A DNA stretch of 64,000 nt from Nevskia sp. Its GTDB lineage: Bacteria; Pseudomonadota; Gammaproteobacteria; Nevskiales; Nevskiaceae. Made by a program: the position numbers and the translations under genes. Positions 19,655-27,404 of this stretch are shown piece by piece. Under the pieces are notes generated by a model that made no database searches, was not told where the DNA came from, and worked only from the letters and a program-made list of their open reading frames with translations. The stretch is from NCBI GenBank assembly GCA_021732745.1, contig JAKFUK010000002.1:496001-560000 (forward strand), written 5' to 3'. How positions within the stretch are numbered: the stretch's first letter is position 1; every line of letters starts with the position of its first letter.

Positions 19655-19700
19655 ATCCTGTACGTCGCGGGCAGCAATCCCTTGCCGATGAGGAATACGG

Positions 19701-20870
19701 TCAGCCCTTCAGCAGCTTCTTCGCCAGGCTCCAGCGATGCACTTCGCTGGGGCCGTCATAGATCCGGAACGGGCGGATGTCGCGGAAGATCCGTTCGACG
19801 ATGGTTTCGCCGGTGACGCCGCTGCCGCCGAGCACCTGCACGCTGCGATCGACCACCGCCCAGGTCTTTTCCGAGCAGATCACCTTGGCGCGGCTCGATT
19901 CGAAGTTGGCGCGCGCGGCACCGCCCTCGTCGCGGTCGAGGATGTCGGCGCAGTACAGGATCGCCATTCGCGCCAGATGCAGGTCCATGTCGTTGTCGGC
20001 GAGCATGAAACCGACACCTTCGTGATCGCCCAGGCGCTTGCCGAACGCCTGCCGGCGACGGGCGTAATCCATCGCCGCGTCGTGAGCGCGGCGCGCGGCA
20101 CCGAGCCAGCGCATGCAGTGAGTCAGACGTGCCGGGGCCAGACGAATCTGAGCGTAGCGGAAGCCCTCGCCCACTTCGCCGAGCACGTCAACCGCCGGCA
20201 CCCGCAGATTGTCGAAGCGAACCACGCAATGACCACCGGCGAAGCAGCGGTCGAGCGAATCCATCTGCCGCTCGATGACGATTTCCGGCTGCGCCATGTC
20301 GGCCAGGAACATCGTTGCCCGGCCATCTTCCAGCCGCGCCATGATGATCGCGAAGCTCGCCCCTTCGGCACCAGTGATGAGCCACTTGGTGCCGTTGATG
20401 AGGTAGTCGTCGCCGTCCCGCACGGCAGTGGTCATCAGCATCGACGGATCGGAACCGGCACCCGGTGCCGGCTCGGTCATCGCGAAACAGGAGCGGGTCT
20501 TTCCTGCGACCAGCGGGGCCAGCCAGCGCGCCTTTTGGGCTTCGGTGGCGACCACTTCCATCAGATGGATGTTGCCCTCGTCCGGCGCGTGGATGTTCAT
20601 CGCCACGGGGCCGAGCGGCGAATAGCCGGCCTCCTCGAACACCACCGCCTTCTCGATGTGGTTCAGATGCAGGCCGCCCAGTTCCTTGGAGGCGTGGACG
20701 GTGAGCAGGCCGGCGTCGCGGGCGCGGGCGATGAGTTCGGCGCGCAGGTCTTCGGTCGGACCGTGGTCGGTCTGGCGCGGATCGCGTTCGTAAGGCATCA
20801 CCTGGTCGGCGATGAAACGGCGGCTGCGTGTTTGCAGGTCGAGCAGCGCTGGCGAAAGCTGGAAGTTCAC
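19701..20870 (-). CDS. Acyl-CoA dehydrogenase, ACAD10/ACAD11-like
   Basis: 389 residues from a GTG. FAD-binding motifs CFAMTEPAPGAGSDPS (about 135) and WLITGAEGA are present. Where ordinary enzymes have YEGT(S/N)EIQ with the catalytic Glu, this one has RIYDGPSEVHRWSLAKK. The DGPxEVH form is what I remember for ACAD10/11-type enzymes, whose kinase-dehydrogenase fusions act on phosphorylated hydroxyacyl-CoAs. Last gene of a run with an APH kinase and its small partner, 16 bases after that partner. May act as the dehydrogenase/eliminase of that module. Confidence 0.88.
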   Translation of the reverse strand: MNFQLSPALLDLQTRSRRFIADQVMPYERDPRQTDHGPTEDLRAELIARARDAGLLTVHASKELGGLHLNHIEKAVVFEEAGYSPLGPVAMNIHAPDEGNIHLMEVVATEAQKARWLAPLVAGKTRSCFAMTEPAPGAGSDPSMLMTTAVRDGDDYLINGTKWLITGAEGASFAIIMARLEDGRATMFLADMAQPEIVIERQMDSLDRCFAGGHCVVRFDNLRVPAVDVLGEVGEGFRYAQIRLAPARLTHCMRWLGAARRAHDAAMDYARRRQAFGKRLGDHEGVGFMLADNDMDLHLARMAILYCADILDRDEGGAARANFESSRAKVICSEKTWAVVDRSVQVLGGSGVTGETIVERIFRDIRPFRIYDGPSEVHRWSLAKKLLKG

Positions 20871-20886
20871 GGTGGGCGGACGGGTT

Positions 20887-21423
20887 TCAGCTGCCGATCA
20901 GGGTTTCGATCGCCGGCAAGCCGGACGCCGGGCCTTCCCAGCCCTGCAGGGCGATCCAGGCACGCTCGCGCAGCAGTTCTTCCTGCGTGTGCGCCATCAC
21001 CGCTGCGTTGATTGCCTTGAGTGCGACATCTTGGGCGGTGGCGGCAGCGGCGGTCACCACGGCGCCGACCCGCTCGCGAAGCGCGAGATTCGCGGCTTCG
21101 AGCGCCGCAGGTTCAGTGCCGGCCGCCGCCATCAGCAGGCGGCCTTCCGCCGCGCTGGCCGCCAGCGCGTGCAGGGCATCGGCGGCTTCGGGAATCGCGG
21201 CACCGGCGCTGGCCAGCGCATCGGCGAGCGCCAGATAGCGGCTCAGCTCGTGGCGGTCGTAGCGGTATTGCAGCGGCAGGCGCTGGGCGATCAGATGCAG
21301 CATCGCCACCACCAGCTGACCCTGCTCCTGGGCCAGCTTGTTGGCCGGATCGACGGCCGGCAGCACGACATCGCTCAGCGACTTGATGATCGCCGGAATC
21401 TGGAAAGCGGGACGCAGTTCCAT
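20887..21423 (-). CDS. Small alpha-helical partner of APH kinase (LvaB/DUF6285-like?), copy 1
   Basis: 178 residues, nearly all predicted helix. The N-terminal segment IIKSLSDVVLPAVDPANKLAQEQGQL is shared almost exactly with copy 2 (24806-25342). Its ATG overlaps the kinase stop (TGATG), so the two are made together. In the levulinate pathway the small protein LvaB is needed by the APH-type kinase LvaA; size, fold and position suggest the same role here, but the sequence link is distant and from memory. Confidence 0.65.
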   Translation of the reverse strand: MELRPAFQIPAIIKSLSDVVLPAVDPANKLAQEQGQLVVAMLHLIAQRLPLQYRYDRHELSRYLALADALASAGAAIPEAADALHALAASAAEGRLLMAAAGTEPAALEAANLALRERVGAVVTAAAATAQDVALKAINAAVMAHTQEELLRERAWIALQGWEGPASGLPAIETLIGS

Positions 21424-22631
21424 CAGAGCAACTCCGCCGTCTGGGCCATCTGGGTACGCAGCTCGTCGAGCAGCGAATAGGAGATGCCAGTGATCCAGCT
21501 GACCAGCACGTCCTGATGGGTCTTGCCGTTGCGCGGCGCGCGGTAGCCGGTGGCGAGCACGATGGCGACGGCCTTGTAGTTGTTGAAGATGTCGTAGTAC
21601 TGCATGCGTTTCGGATCAACCTTGAGCCCGGAAGCCTTTTCATAGCGGGCAACGAATGCCTGCATCGGCAGGAAGCCGCCGATCAGGAAAGTCTTGCCGT
21701 CCTCGGCCAGATGACCGAACGGCCGCTTGGCGCACCAGGACAGGTCCTCGTGGCGATCGCCGAGATAGGCCAGTTCCCAGTCCAGCCAGGCGCTGATTTT
21801 CAGGTCCTGTTCGGTGTACAGGAAGTTGCCGAGCCGGTAGTCGCCGTGGACCACCGAAACATGATCGACCGGCGGCATGTTGCGACGCAGCCAGGCCATG
21901 GTCAGGCGCATCAGCGGCACGTCCTCGTGGGCGTCCTCCTCCCAGACCCGCTCCCAATGATTCAGCGCCCATTCGAGCGCCTGGGTGCCGATCGCCGGAC
22001 GGTCGTAGGCACCGAGATCGGCCTGCCGCCAGTCGAAGCTGTGGGTGATCGCAAGATGGTCGACGAACTGCTGACCCAGGGTTTCGCGAATCTCCGGCGG
22101 CATGAAAGTGCCGACACCGGACACGTTGCTGCTCGACGCCGACGGCTTGGTCACGCCCTCGGCAAAGCCGTAGACGATGGCCGGATACGGCAAATGCTCG
22201 CCATATGCGTCGATCCAGTAAGTCGGCGGCACCGGCACCACGCCTTCCATCGCCTTGATGATCTGGAATTCGCGCAAGCGGCTGGTTTCGGTGATCGCTT
22301 CCGAAGGCTCCATGCGCAGCACCAGCGGCGTCGACACGCGACCGACACCGGGCTGGCTCCAGTCCAGCGTGAACGCCATCTGCAGCTTGGAGGCACCACC
22401 GGACAGCCAGCGGCAGTCGCGCACCGTGAACGGCTCGACGAGCTGCGTCTTGAGCAGCGACTCGGTGCCGGCCTGCAACTGCGCCAGCGTGACCGGCGCG
22501 TACGGCGGCCCGGCGCGGCGTTCGAGCTTGCGGGTCAGCACCCGGTCGATCTCGGTTTCGCAGGGGAAGCGCCGACGCAGCTCGGCGATCCACTCGGGGC
22601 TCGGACGGTTCTTGTCCACGGTTGCTGCCAT
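21423..22631 (-). CDS. APH-fold phosphotransferase, ACAD10/11 or LvaA-like, copy 1
   Basis: 402 residues; I place the start at the ATG at 22631, which has GGAGAG eight bases upstream and aligns with copy 2. Kinase marks: catalytic loop VVHGDYRLGNFLY with the Asp base, and the metal-binding Asp in AWLDWELAYLGDRHEDLSW. The N-terminal lobe contains CRWLSGGASKLQMAF. Such proteins phosphorylate hydroxyacyl-CoAs rather than antibiotics in known catabolic cases (LvaA). Roughly half identical by eye to the kinase at 25344-26540. Followed directly by its small partner and an acyl-CoA dehydrogenase. Confidence 0.87.
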   Translation of the reverse strand: MAATVDKNRPSPEWIAELRRRFPCETEIDRVLTRKLERRAGPPYAPVTLAQLQAGTESLLKTQLVEPFTVRDCRWLSGGASKLQMAFTLDWSQPGVGRVSTPLVLRMEPSEAITETSRLREFQIIKAMEGVVPVPPTYWIDAYGEHLPYPAIVYGFAEGVTKPSASSSNVSGVGTFMPPEIRETLGQQFVDHLAITHSFDWRQADLGAYDRPAIGTQALEWALNHWERVWEEDAHEDVPLMRLTMAWLRRNMPPVDHVSVVHGDYRLGNFLYTEQDLKISAWLDWELAYLGDRHEDLSWCAKRPFGHLAEDGKTFLIGGFLPMQAFVARYEKASGLKVDPKRMQYYDIFNNYKAVAIVLATGYRAPRNGKTHQDVLVSWITGISYSLLDELRTQMAQTAELL

Positions 22632-22690
22632 TGCCGCTCTCCTCGTTATTCTCGTTGTCATGACTGCGCAGGAACTCTATCGCGGCCCAC

Positions 22691-22777
22691 GTAGGGTGGG
22701 CAGGCTTCTTCTGCCCACGCGTATGCCACGGCCGAACGTCGGCGAATCGGTGGGCAGATGAAGCCTGCCCACCCTAC
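22691..22777. repeat. GTAGGGTGGGCAGGC-type inverted repeat
   Basis: Arms of 15 or more bases (GTAGGGTGGGCAGGCTTC and its reverse complement GAAGCCTGCCCACCCTAC), each followed by GCCCAC/GTGGGC, enclose about 35 bases. The outer end overlaps the stop codon of the 22774-23742 gene. A dispersed palindrome of this form occurs in many gammaproteobacteria. Confidence 0.75.
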
Positions 22778-23742
22778 GAACGAGCTCGAATCGCGTCGCG
22801 GTTGCGGGTCAGATAGGCGCGGCTCAGGCCGATCTGCTGCACGCCGTAGCCGGTCCGGCCTTCGCAATTCACCCGCATGTAGCTCTGCAAGTAGGTGTTC
22901 GACGGATACGGTGCCCAGTAGCAGCTATTCAGTGCCGAGTAGCTCATCGCGAATTTCTTGCCGCGGACGTCGACGATTTCCAGCTCGCCGCCCATCGGCA
23001 CTGCTTTCCGATATTCCTGGGTGCCCCGGCATTCGGTCATGCCGTAGGTCTTGCCGTCTTCCAGCACATAGCCGCTGACCAGCTTGCCGTAGTCGTTGGT
23101 CCGCGCCAGATCGTGGGCGACGAACAAGTGCGCGGTCAGGCTTTCGCCGAAGCTCGCGTGCCACCAGATCACCGAGGAATTGTCGCGCTCCGGGCGCGGT
23201 CCCCAGCTGCGGTCGCCGGTGTCGACGCAGTCGACCTCGTACTGCTTGCCGCGCACCGTCAGCCGGCCCTTGATTCGATAGGTGACGTCGTAATGCCCGG
23301 ACCATGAGGTATCCCAGGCTGGGCCGTGGCGAGCGGCGGCCAGCGGGTCCATGTCCGGATCGTTGAGATCGTAGGGCTCGTGGATGGCGACGCAATCGAG
23401 ATCGAACGAGGTGTCGTCGATGCCCTCGTAGCGCACTTCGTAGCGCCTGGTCGGGTCGCTTGCCTTGATGCTCAGGCCGTTCGGCAAGCTGAAATCGAGC
23501 AGCGATTTCGGACAAGGCAAGTGCTGCTGGTTGTCGATGTAGATCTGCTCTTCCCAGAGATCGGTGATCCGGTCATGAATGGTCACGTCGACCATGCAGA
23601 CACCGAGCATCGGCCGGGTCAGCACATAGACGATGCCGCTGACCGTGGTGCCCGGCACATGGAAGGACAAGGCGATGGTTTCCACCCATTGCCAGTGAGA
23701 GTCCGGCTTGAAGTGGAATTCGGCATCTTCGGGCTTGATCAC
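22774..23742 (-). CDS. Uncharacterised beta-rich catabolic protein with D-(H/R)-SWG-x-R motif, copy 1
   Basis: 322 residues, soluble, rich in Trp, Tyr and beta-strand patterns. Central motif CVDTGDRSWGPRPERDNSSV corresponds to CARDHSWGVRDW in the gene at 23846, so the two are diverged relatives. The type is seen near APH kinases and acyl-CoA dehydrogenases; I believe it is filed as a domain of unknown function (DUF7064/7065 type) with a lipocalin-like AttH/CrtC flavour, but am not certain. The TAG stop lies inside the palindromic repeat. Upstream of the copy-1 kinase. Confidence 0.7.
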   Translation of the reverse strand: MIKPEDAEFHFKPDSHWQWVETIALSFHVPGTTVSGIVYVLTRPMLGVCMVDVTIHDRITDLWEEQIYIDNQQHLPCPKSLLDFSLPNGLSIKASDPTRRYEVRYEGIDDTSFDLDCVAIHEPYDLNDPDMDPLAAARHGPAWDTSWSGHYDVTYRIKGRLTVRGKQYEVDCVDTGDRSWGPRPERDNSSVIWWHASFGESLTAHLFVAHDLARTNDYGKLVSGYVLEDGKTYGMTECRGTQEYRKAVPMGGELEIVDVRGKKFAMSYSALNSCYWAPYPSNTYLQSYMRVNCEGRTGYGVQQIGLSRAYLTRNRDAIRARS

Positions 23743-23772
23743 GGGCTCGCTCCTGCGCAGGGCTGCGGAAAT

Positions 23773-23834
23773 AAAAAAGCGCCCGGTCCAAAGTGACCCT
23801 TTCGGGGCGGTGGGGGAGCAACAGGACCGGGCGC
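23773..23834 (-). terminator. Terminator of the tetR-divergent operon
   Basis: On the minus strand an 11-bp perfect stem GCGCCCGGTCC / GGACCGGGCGC with a 34-base loop is followed by TTTTTT. Lies between the two DUF-type genes, so the first half of the module (26540 to 23846) is a separate transcript. Confidence 0.75.
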
Positions 23835-23845
23835 GTCGAAACGAA

Positions 23846-24781
23846 TCAGGCCTGCCGTGACGCCAGGTAGGCGAGGTAGTCGGTCGGCCACATGAATTCG
23901 GTCCAGCCGACGGCGGCTTCGCCGTCGATCGTGCAGCGCATCGCGCCTTCGATCAGCGAGCAGCTCGGCACCGGCGGCATCACCAGCGTCGCGAAATACT
24001 CGCCTTCCACCTGCGCACTGCGGCCGATGGAATCGGTGACCGTCGCCGAGATGGTTTTCTGGTGGTAGCGGGCGTCGGTGCTGAATGCGACCTTGACGGC
24101 AGCAATTTCTGCGAACACGCCGTCGCGGTTCAGATAGCCGCGCAGTTCAGTGCGGCCGCCGATCGCGATTTCCCAGAAATGCAGCTGGGTGCCGGCGTTG
24201 TAGGCGTGCAGCCACTTCCAGTGCTGCGGGCCCGCCCAGTCGCGGACGCCCCAGGAATGGTCGCGGGCGCAGAAAGTATCGAACGCCAGCGCCTTGCCGT
24301 CGACAGTGATGGTGCCGCGCACCCGCCCGGCCTGCTCCAGACGATCGGTGGCGGCGAACTTCGGGCAGCCGTCGGGATGGAAGCTGTAGGCGTAGGCCGG
24401 CTGCACGGCCTCGAAGGCGGCATCGATGGTAACCCGCGCGGTCGACACCTTGAAGCGCGCGGTCTTCATCTTCAGGTCCTGCGACAGATACAGATTGCCG
24501 ACCTGCCAGTCGTCGAAGTTCTTTTCCGGCCCCATCGGAATGCCGTCCACCGCCTCGAAAACCGGGGTGTCGCCAATACCCGGGCCGTAGGCTGCGAGTG
24601 CGGAACCCGCGAGGCCGTCCTTGTTGATCCAGGTGTAGACGAAGGCAGCGATGCCGTGCTCGGGCAGCGCGATCACGTAGGGAATCGACTCGCGTTCCAG
24701 CGGCAAGTCGCGCAATTTGTGGCGGCCGTCGTTGACGGGGTCGAGCACGGGGAGAACGCGGGGGGAAGCGGGCATGGTCAT
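23846..24781 (-). CDS. Uncharacterised beta-rich catabolic protein with DHSWG motif, copy 2
   Basis: 311 residues. Contains FCARDHSWGVRDWAGPQHWKW, the counterpart of the motif in copy 1, with His instead of Arg after Asp. No signal peptide or membrane helix. Overall Trp-rich and beta-patterned, as in lipocalin-like enzymes acting on hydrophobic substrates. Third gene after the TetR operator, 24 bases behind the small partner gene. Likely acts on the same substrate as the kinase; the reaction is unknown. Confidence 0.7.
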   Translation of the reverse strand: MTMPASPRVLPVLDPVNDGRHKLRDLPLERESIPYVIALPEHGIAAFVYTWINKDGLAGSALAAYGPGIGDTPVFEAVDGIPMGPEKNFDDWQVGNLYLSQDLKMKTARFKVSTARVTIDAAFEAVQPAYAYSFHPDGCPKFAATDRLEQAGRVRGTITVDGKALAFDTFCARDHSWGVRDWAGPQHWKWLHAYNAGTQLHFWEIAIGGRTELRGYLNRDGVFAEIAAVKVAFSTDARYHQKTISATVTDSIGRSAQVEGEYFATLVMPPVPSCSLIEGAMRCTIDGEAAVGWTEFMWPTDYLAYLASRQA

Positions 24782-24805
24782 GGTCGGTTTCTCGGCGGTA
24801 TGGGG

Positions 24806-25342
24806 TTAGCGGGCCAGCAGCTCGGCGAGCGGCGGAATCGCTTTCGGATCGGGCTCCCAGCCCTGCATCAGCATCATCGAGCGGTCGCGCAAGCCTTGTT
24901 CCTTCGACATCGCCAGCACGGTCTGCTGGATGTTCGGACGGCAGGCCGCGTCGCCATCGCGATGGACTTCGGTGACCAGCGCGCCAGTGGCCGCACGCAA
25001 GGCGCGCACCTTGGCTTCGATGTCGGCCGGCGAGGCGCCTGCGGCATCGAGCGCAAGCCTTGCGGCCCGCGTGGCTTCCGTCAGGGCAGCGACTGCGGCC
25101 TGCGTGCCCGCCCCGCCCTGCGCCTGTCGCACGAGTTCGGCGCTGGTGGCGATCAGCCGCGCCAGCTCGTCGCAATCGAAGCGGAACTGCATCGGCAATT
25201 GCTGCGCCAGCAGTGCCAGCAGGCCGATCGACAGCTTGCCCTGCTCGATCGCGAGCTTGTTGTCGGGATCAATGGCCGGCAGCACGACATCGCTGAGCGC
25301 CTTGATCACGGCCTGCAACTGGACCTGCGGTCTCATCTGCAT
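24806..25342 (-). CDS. Small alpha-helical partner of APH kinase, copy 2
   Basis: 178 residues, exactly as long as copy 1. VIKALSDVVLPAIDPDNKLA matches copy 1 closely, as do QLPMQFRFDCDELARL and the C-terminal LMQGWEPDPKAIPPLAELL. One base separates its ATG from the kinase stop. Conserved pairing of kinase and partner in both copies argues that the two proteins form a complex. Confidence 0.65.
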   Translation of the reverse strand: MQMRPQVQLQAVIKALSDVVLPAIDPDNKLAIEQGKLSIGLLALLAQQLPMQFRFDCDELARLIATSAELVRQAQGGAGTQAAVAALTEATRAARLALDAAGASPADIEAKVRALRAATGALVTEVHRDGDAACRPNIQQTVLAMSKEQGLRDRSMMLMQGWEPDPKAIPPLAELLAR

Positions 25343-25343
25343 G

Positions 25344-26540
25344 TCAGATTCCCTCCTCGATGAGCGCGCGCATCTCGTCCAGCAGCATCGGCCCGATGCC
25401 GATCAGCCAGGTGACGAGCACGTCCTGATGGGTCTTGCCGCCACGGGCGGCGCGGTAGCCGGTGGCCAGGCTGAGCGTGGCCATCATGAAATCGTTGTAG
25501 ACCTTGTACCAATGCACGGTCTTGGGATTGACGCTCAAGCCAGTGGCCTTTTCGTATTCGGCGATGAACTCGGCTTCCGGCATCAGGCCCGAGGTCAGGA
25601 AGGTCTTGCCGTCCTCGGCCATCGCGCCGAACGCGCGGCTGGTGGTCCAGGCGATGTCCTGATGGCGGTCGCCGATGCGGCCCAGTTCCCAGTCCAGCCA
25701 GGCGCTGATCCGGGTGTCGTCTTCGGTGAACAGGAAATTGCCGAGGCGGTAGTCGGAATGCACCACGACGGCGCGATCGAGCACCGGCAGGTTGGCGCGC
25801 AGCCAGCATGCGGCGAGGCGCATCAGCGGCACGTCTTCGTCGGAATCCTCCTCCCAGACGCGCTCCCACCAGTTCAGGCCCCACTCGGCGCATTGCGTGC
25901 TGCCCACTTCGGGAATGTCGAAGGCGTCCAGCCCCTTGCCCCGGAAATCAGCGGTGTGGATCTTCGCCAGATGCTCGACGAACTGCGGCGCGAGCTTGGC
26001 CCGCAACGTCGCCGGCAGTTGCGTGCCCAGGCCGCTGACGTTGCTGGCGGCGGTGCTCGGCTTGGTGACGCCGGGCGCGAAGCCATAGATCAGCGCCGGA
26101 TACGGCAGGTACTCACCTTCCGAGTCGCACCAGTAGACCGGCGGCACCGGCACGATGCCGTCCATCGCCCGGATCAGCTGGAACTCGCGCCGGCGGCTGG
26201 TTTCGACGATCGACTCGCTGGGCTCCATGCGCAGCACCATCGCCGTGCACGACAGGCCGTCCTGCGGGTGCTGCCATTCCAAGGTGAAGGCCATCTGCAG
26301 CTTGGAAGCGCCGCCGGACAGCCAGCGGGCATCGCGCAATTCGTAAGGCGTTGCCAGTTCGACATCGAGCAGGGCGCGGACGCCATCGACCAGCGTGTCC
26401 AGCGCCAGCGGCGTGAAGCCGGGGCCGGCGCGACGCTGCATCTTGCGGGTCAGCACCCGGTCGATCTCGCGCTCGGTTGGAAAGCGTTCGCGCAGTTGCG
26501 CGATCCAGGCCGCCGTCGGCTGGCTCTTGTCGGGGTGCAT
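25344..26540 (-). CDS. APH-fold phosphotransferase, ACAD10/11 or LvaA-like, copy 2
   Basis: 398 residues. Catalytic loop VVVHSDYRLGNFLF has Ser where copy 1 has Gly (HGD to HSD) but keeps the catalytic Asp; metal Asp in AWLDWELGRIGDRHQDIAW. N-terminal ARWLSGGASKLQMAF and GVTKPSTAASNVSGLG are shared with copy 1. First gene of the operon opposite tetR. No acyl-CoA dehydrogenase follows this copy, so it may use the one at 19701 or another. Confidence 0.87.
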   Translation of the reverse strand: MHPDKSQPTAAWIAQLRERFPTEREIDRVLTRKMQRRAGPGFTPLALDTLVDGVRALLDVELATPYELRDARWLSGGASKLQMAFTLEWQHPQDGLSCTAMVLRMEPSESIVETSRRREFQLIRAMDGIVPVPPVYWCDSEGEYLPYPALIYGFAPGVTKPSTAASNVSGLGTQLPATLRAKLAPQFVEHLAKIHTADFRGKGLDAFDIPEVGSTQCAEWGLNWWERVWEEDSDEDVPLMRLAACWLRANLPVLDRAVVVHSDYRLGNFLFTEDDTRISAWLDWELGRIGDRHQDIAWTTSRAFGAMAEDGKTFLTSGLMPEAEFIAEYEKATGLSVNPKTVHWYKVYNDFMMATLSLATGYRAARGGKTHQDVLVTWLIGIGPMLLDEMRALIEEGI

Positions 26541-26623
26541 CGCTGACTCCTCGTTCGCGTCGGTCGCCTTTTCTGGAGCCGCAAACAGCGCGATTCGGAA
26601 GGCGTGACCAGATCATCCGCCAC

Positions 26624-26644
26624 ATATTGACATCATGTCAATAT
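26624..26644. promoter_or_regulatory. TetR operator: 21-bp perfect palindrome
   Basis: ATATTGACAT-C-ATGTCAATAT, centred at 26634, lies in the divergent gap between the kinase operon and tetR. Each half contains TTGACA, a consensus -35 hexamer on its own strand, so a bound repressor would cover both promoters. Best -10 boxes are not obvious. Confidence 0.75.
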
Positions 26645-26737
26645 TTAATGGACAAGATGACAATCAAGCCAGAATCGTCTTCCGGCAAGCACATTGCAGC
26701 AACGTATCATCTGCTCAACCCTTTTCCTGACCTCGAC

Positions 26738-27379
26738 ATGGCCCAGATCGCTTCCCGTCCGACCCGCCGCACGCGCGCCAAGCTCGGCGACCAGCCCCGC
26801 CTGTCGATCGAAGACCGCCTGCTGGCCGCGATGGAACGCCTGCTCGAACAGGGCCATCGCTTCGCGGCCCTCACCGTCGAGCAATTGACCCTTGAAGCCG
26901 GCATCGCCCGCGGCACTTTCTACCTGCATTTCCGCGACAAGGGCGAGCTGGTGGCGCGCCTGATGAGCCAGGTCACCGAGGAGATCATCGCCAGCACCGG
27001 CACCTGGATGAGCGACGCCAACGCCGCCCAGCATCCGGAACTGCGGCAAGCACTGGTCGGCATGGTCGCCACTTTCAAGAAACATCAGGCGGTGCTCGCC
27101 GCTGTCAACGACACCGCGCCGTATGACGAAAACGTCGCCAGCCTCTACAAGACCATGGTCGACCGCATCTGCGCGCAAAGCCGGGTGTCGCTCGACATCA
27201 TCCAGCGCAAGGGCCTGAGCCGCGCAGGTGCCACCGACGATGTCGCCGAAGTCTTGAGCTGGATGATCGTCATGTACTGCGCCCGCTTCATCGGCGAGCG
27301 CAACGGGCCGGCGCTGGATCGGCTGGCCGAATCGCTCGGCTACATCAGCGCCAGCACGGCTTTTGCCGATCCATCGTGA
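26738..27379 (+). CDS. TetR-family transcriptional regulator
   Basis: 213 residues from the ATG at 26738; in-frame ATGs at 26648 and 26657 are possible but lie against the operator. TetR HTH at about 20-70: FAALTVEQLTLEAGIARGTFYLHF, ending in the usual TFYxHF. The C-terminal ligand pocket region (YDENVASLYKTMVDRI) is helical. Divergent from the kinase operon with a perfect palindrome between, so it should repress that operon and itself until an inducer, perhaps an acyl-CoA, binds. Confidence 0.9.
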   Translation: MAQIASRPTRRTRAKLGDQPRLSIEDRLLAAMERLLEQGHRFAALTVEQLTLEAGIARGTFYLHFRDKGELVARLMSQVTEEIIASTGTWMSDANAAQHPELRQALVGMVATFKKHQAVLAAVNDTAPYDENVASLYKTMVDRICAQSRVSLDIIQRKGLSRAGATDDVAEVLSWMIVMYCARFIGERNGPALDRLAESLGYISASTAFADPS

Positions 27380-27404
27380 TCTTCCACAGAAAGCCAGGTG
27401 CGTT

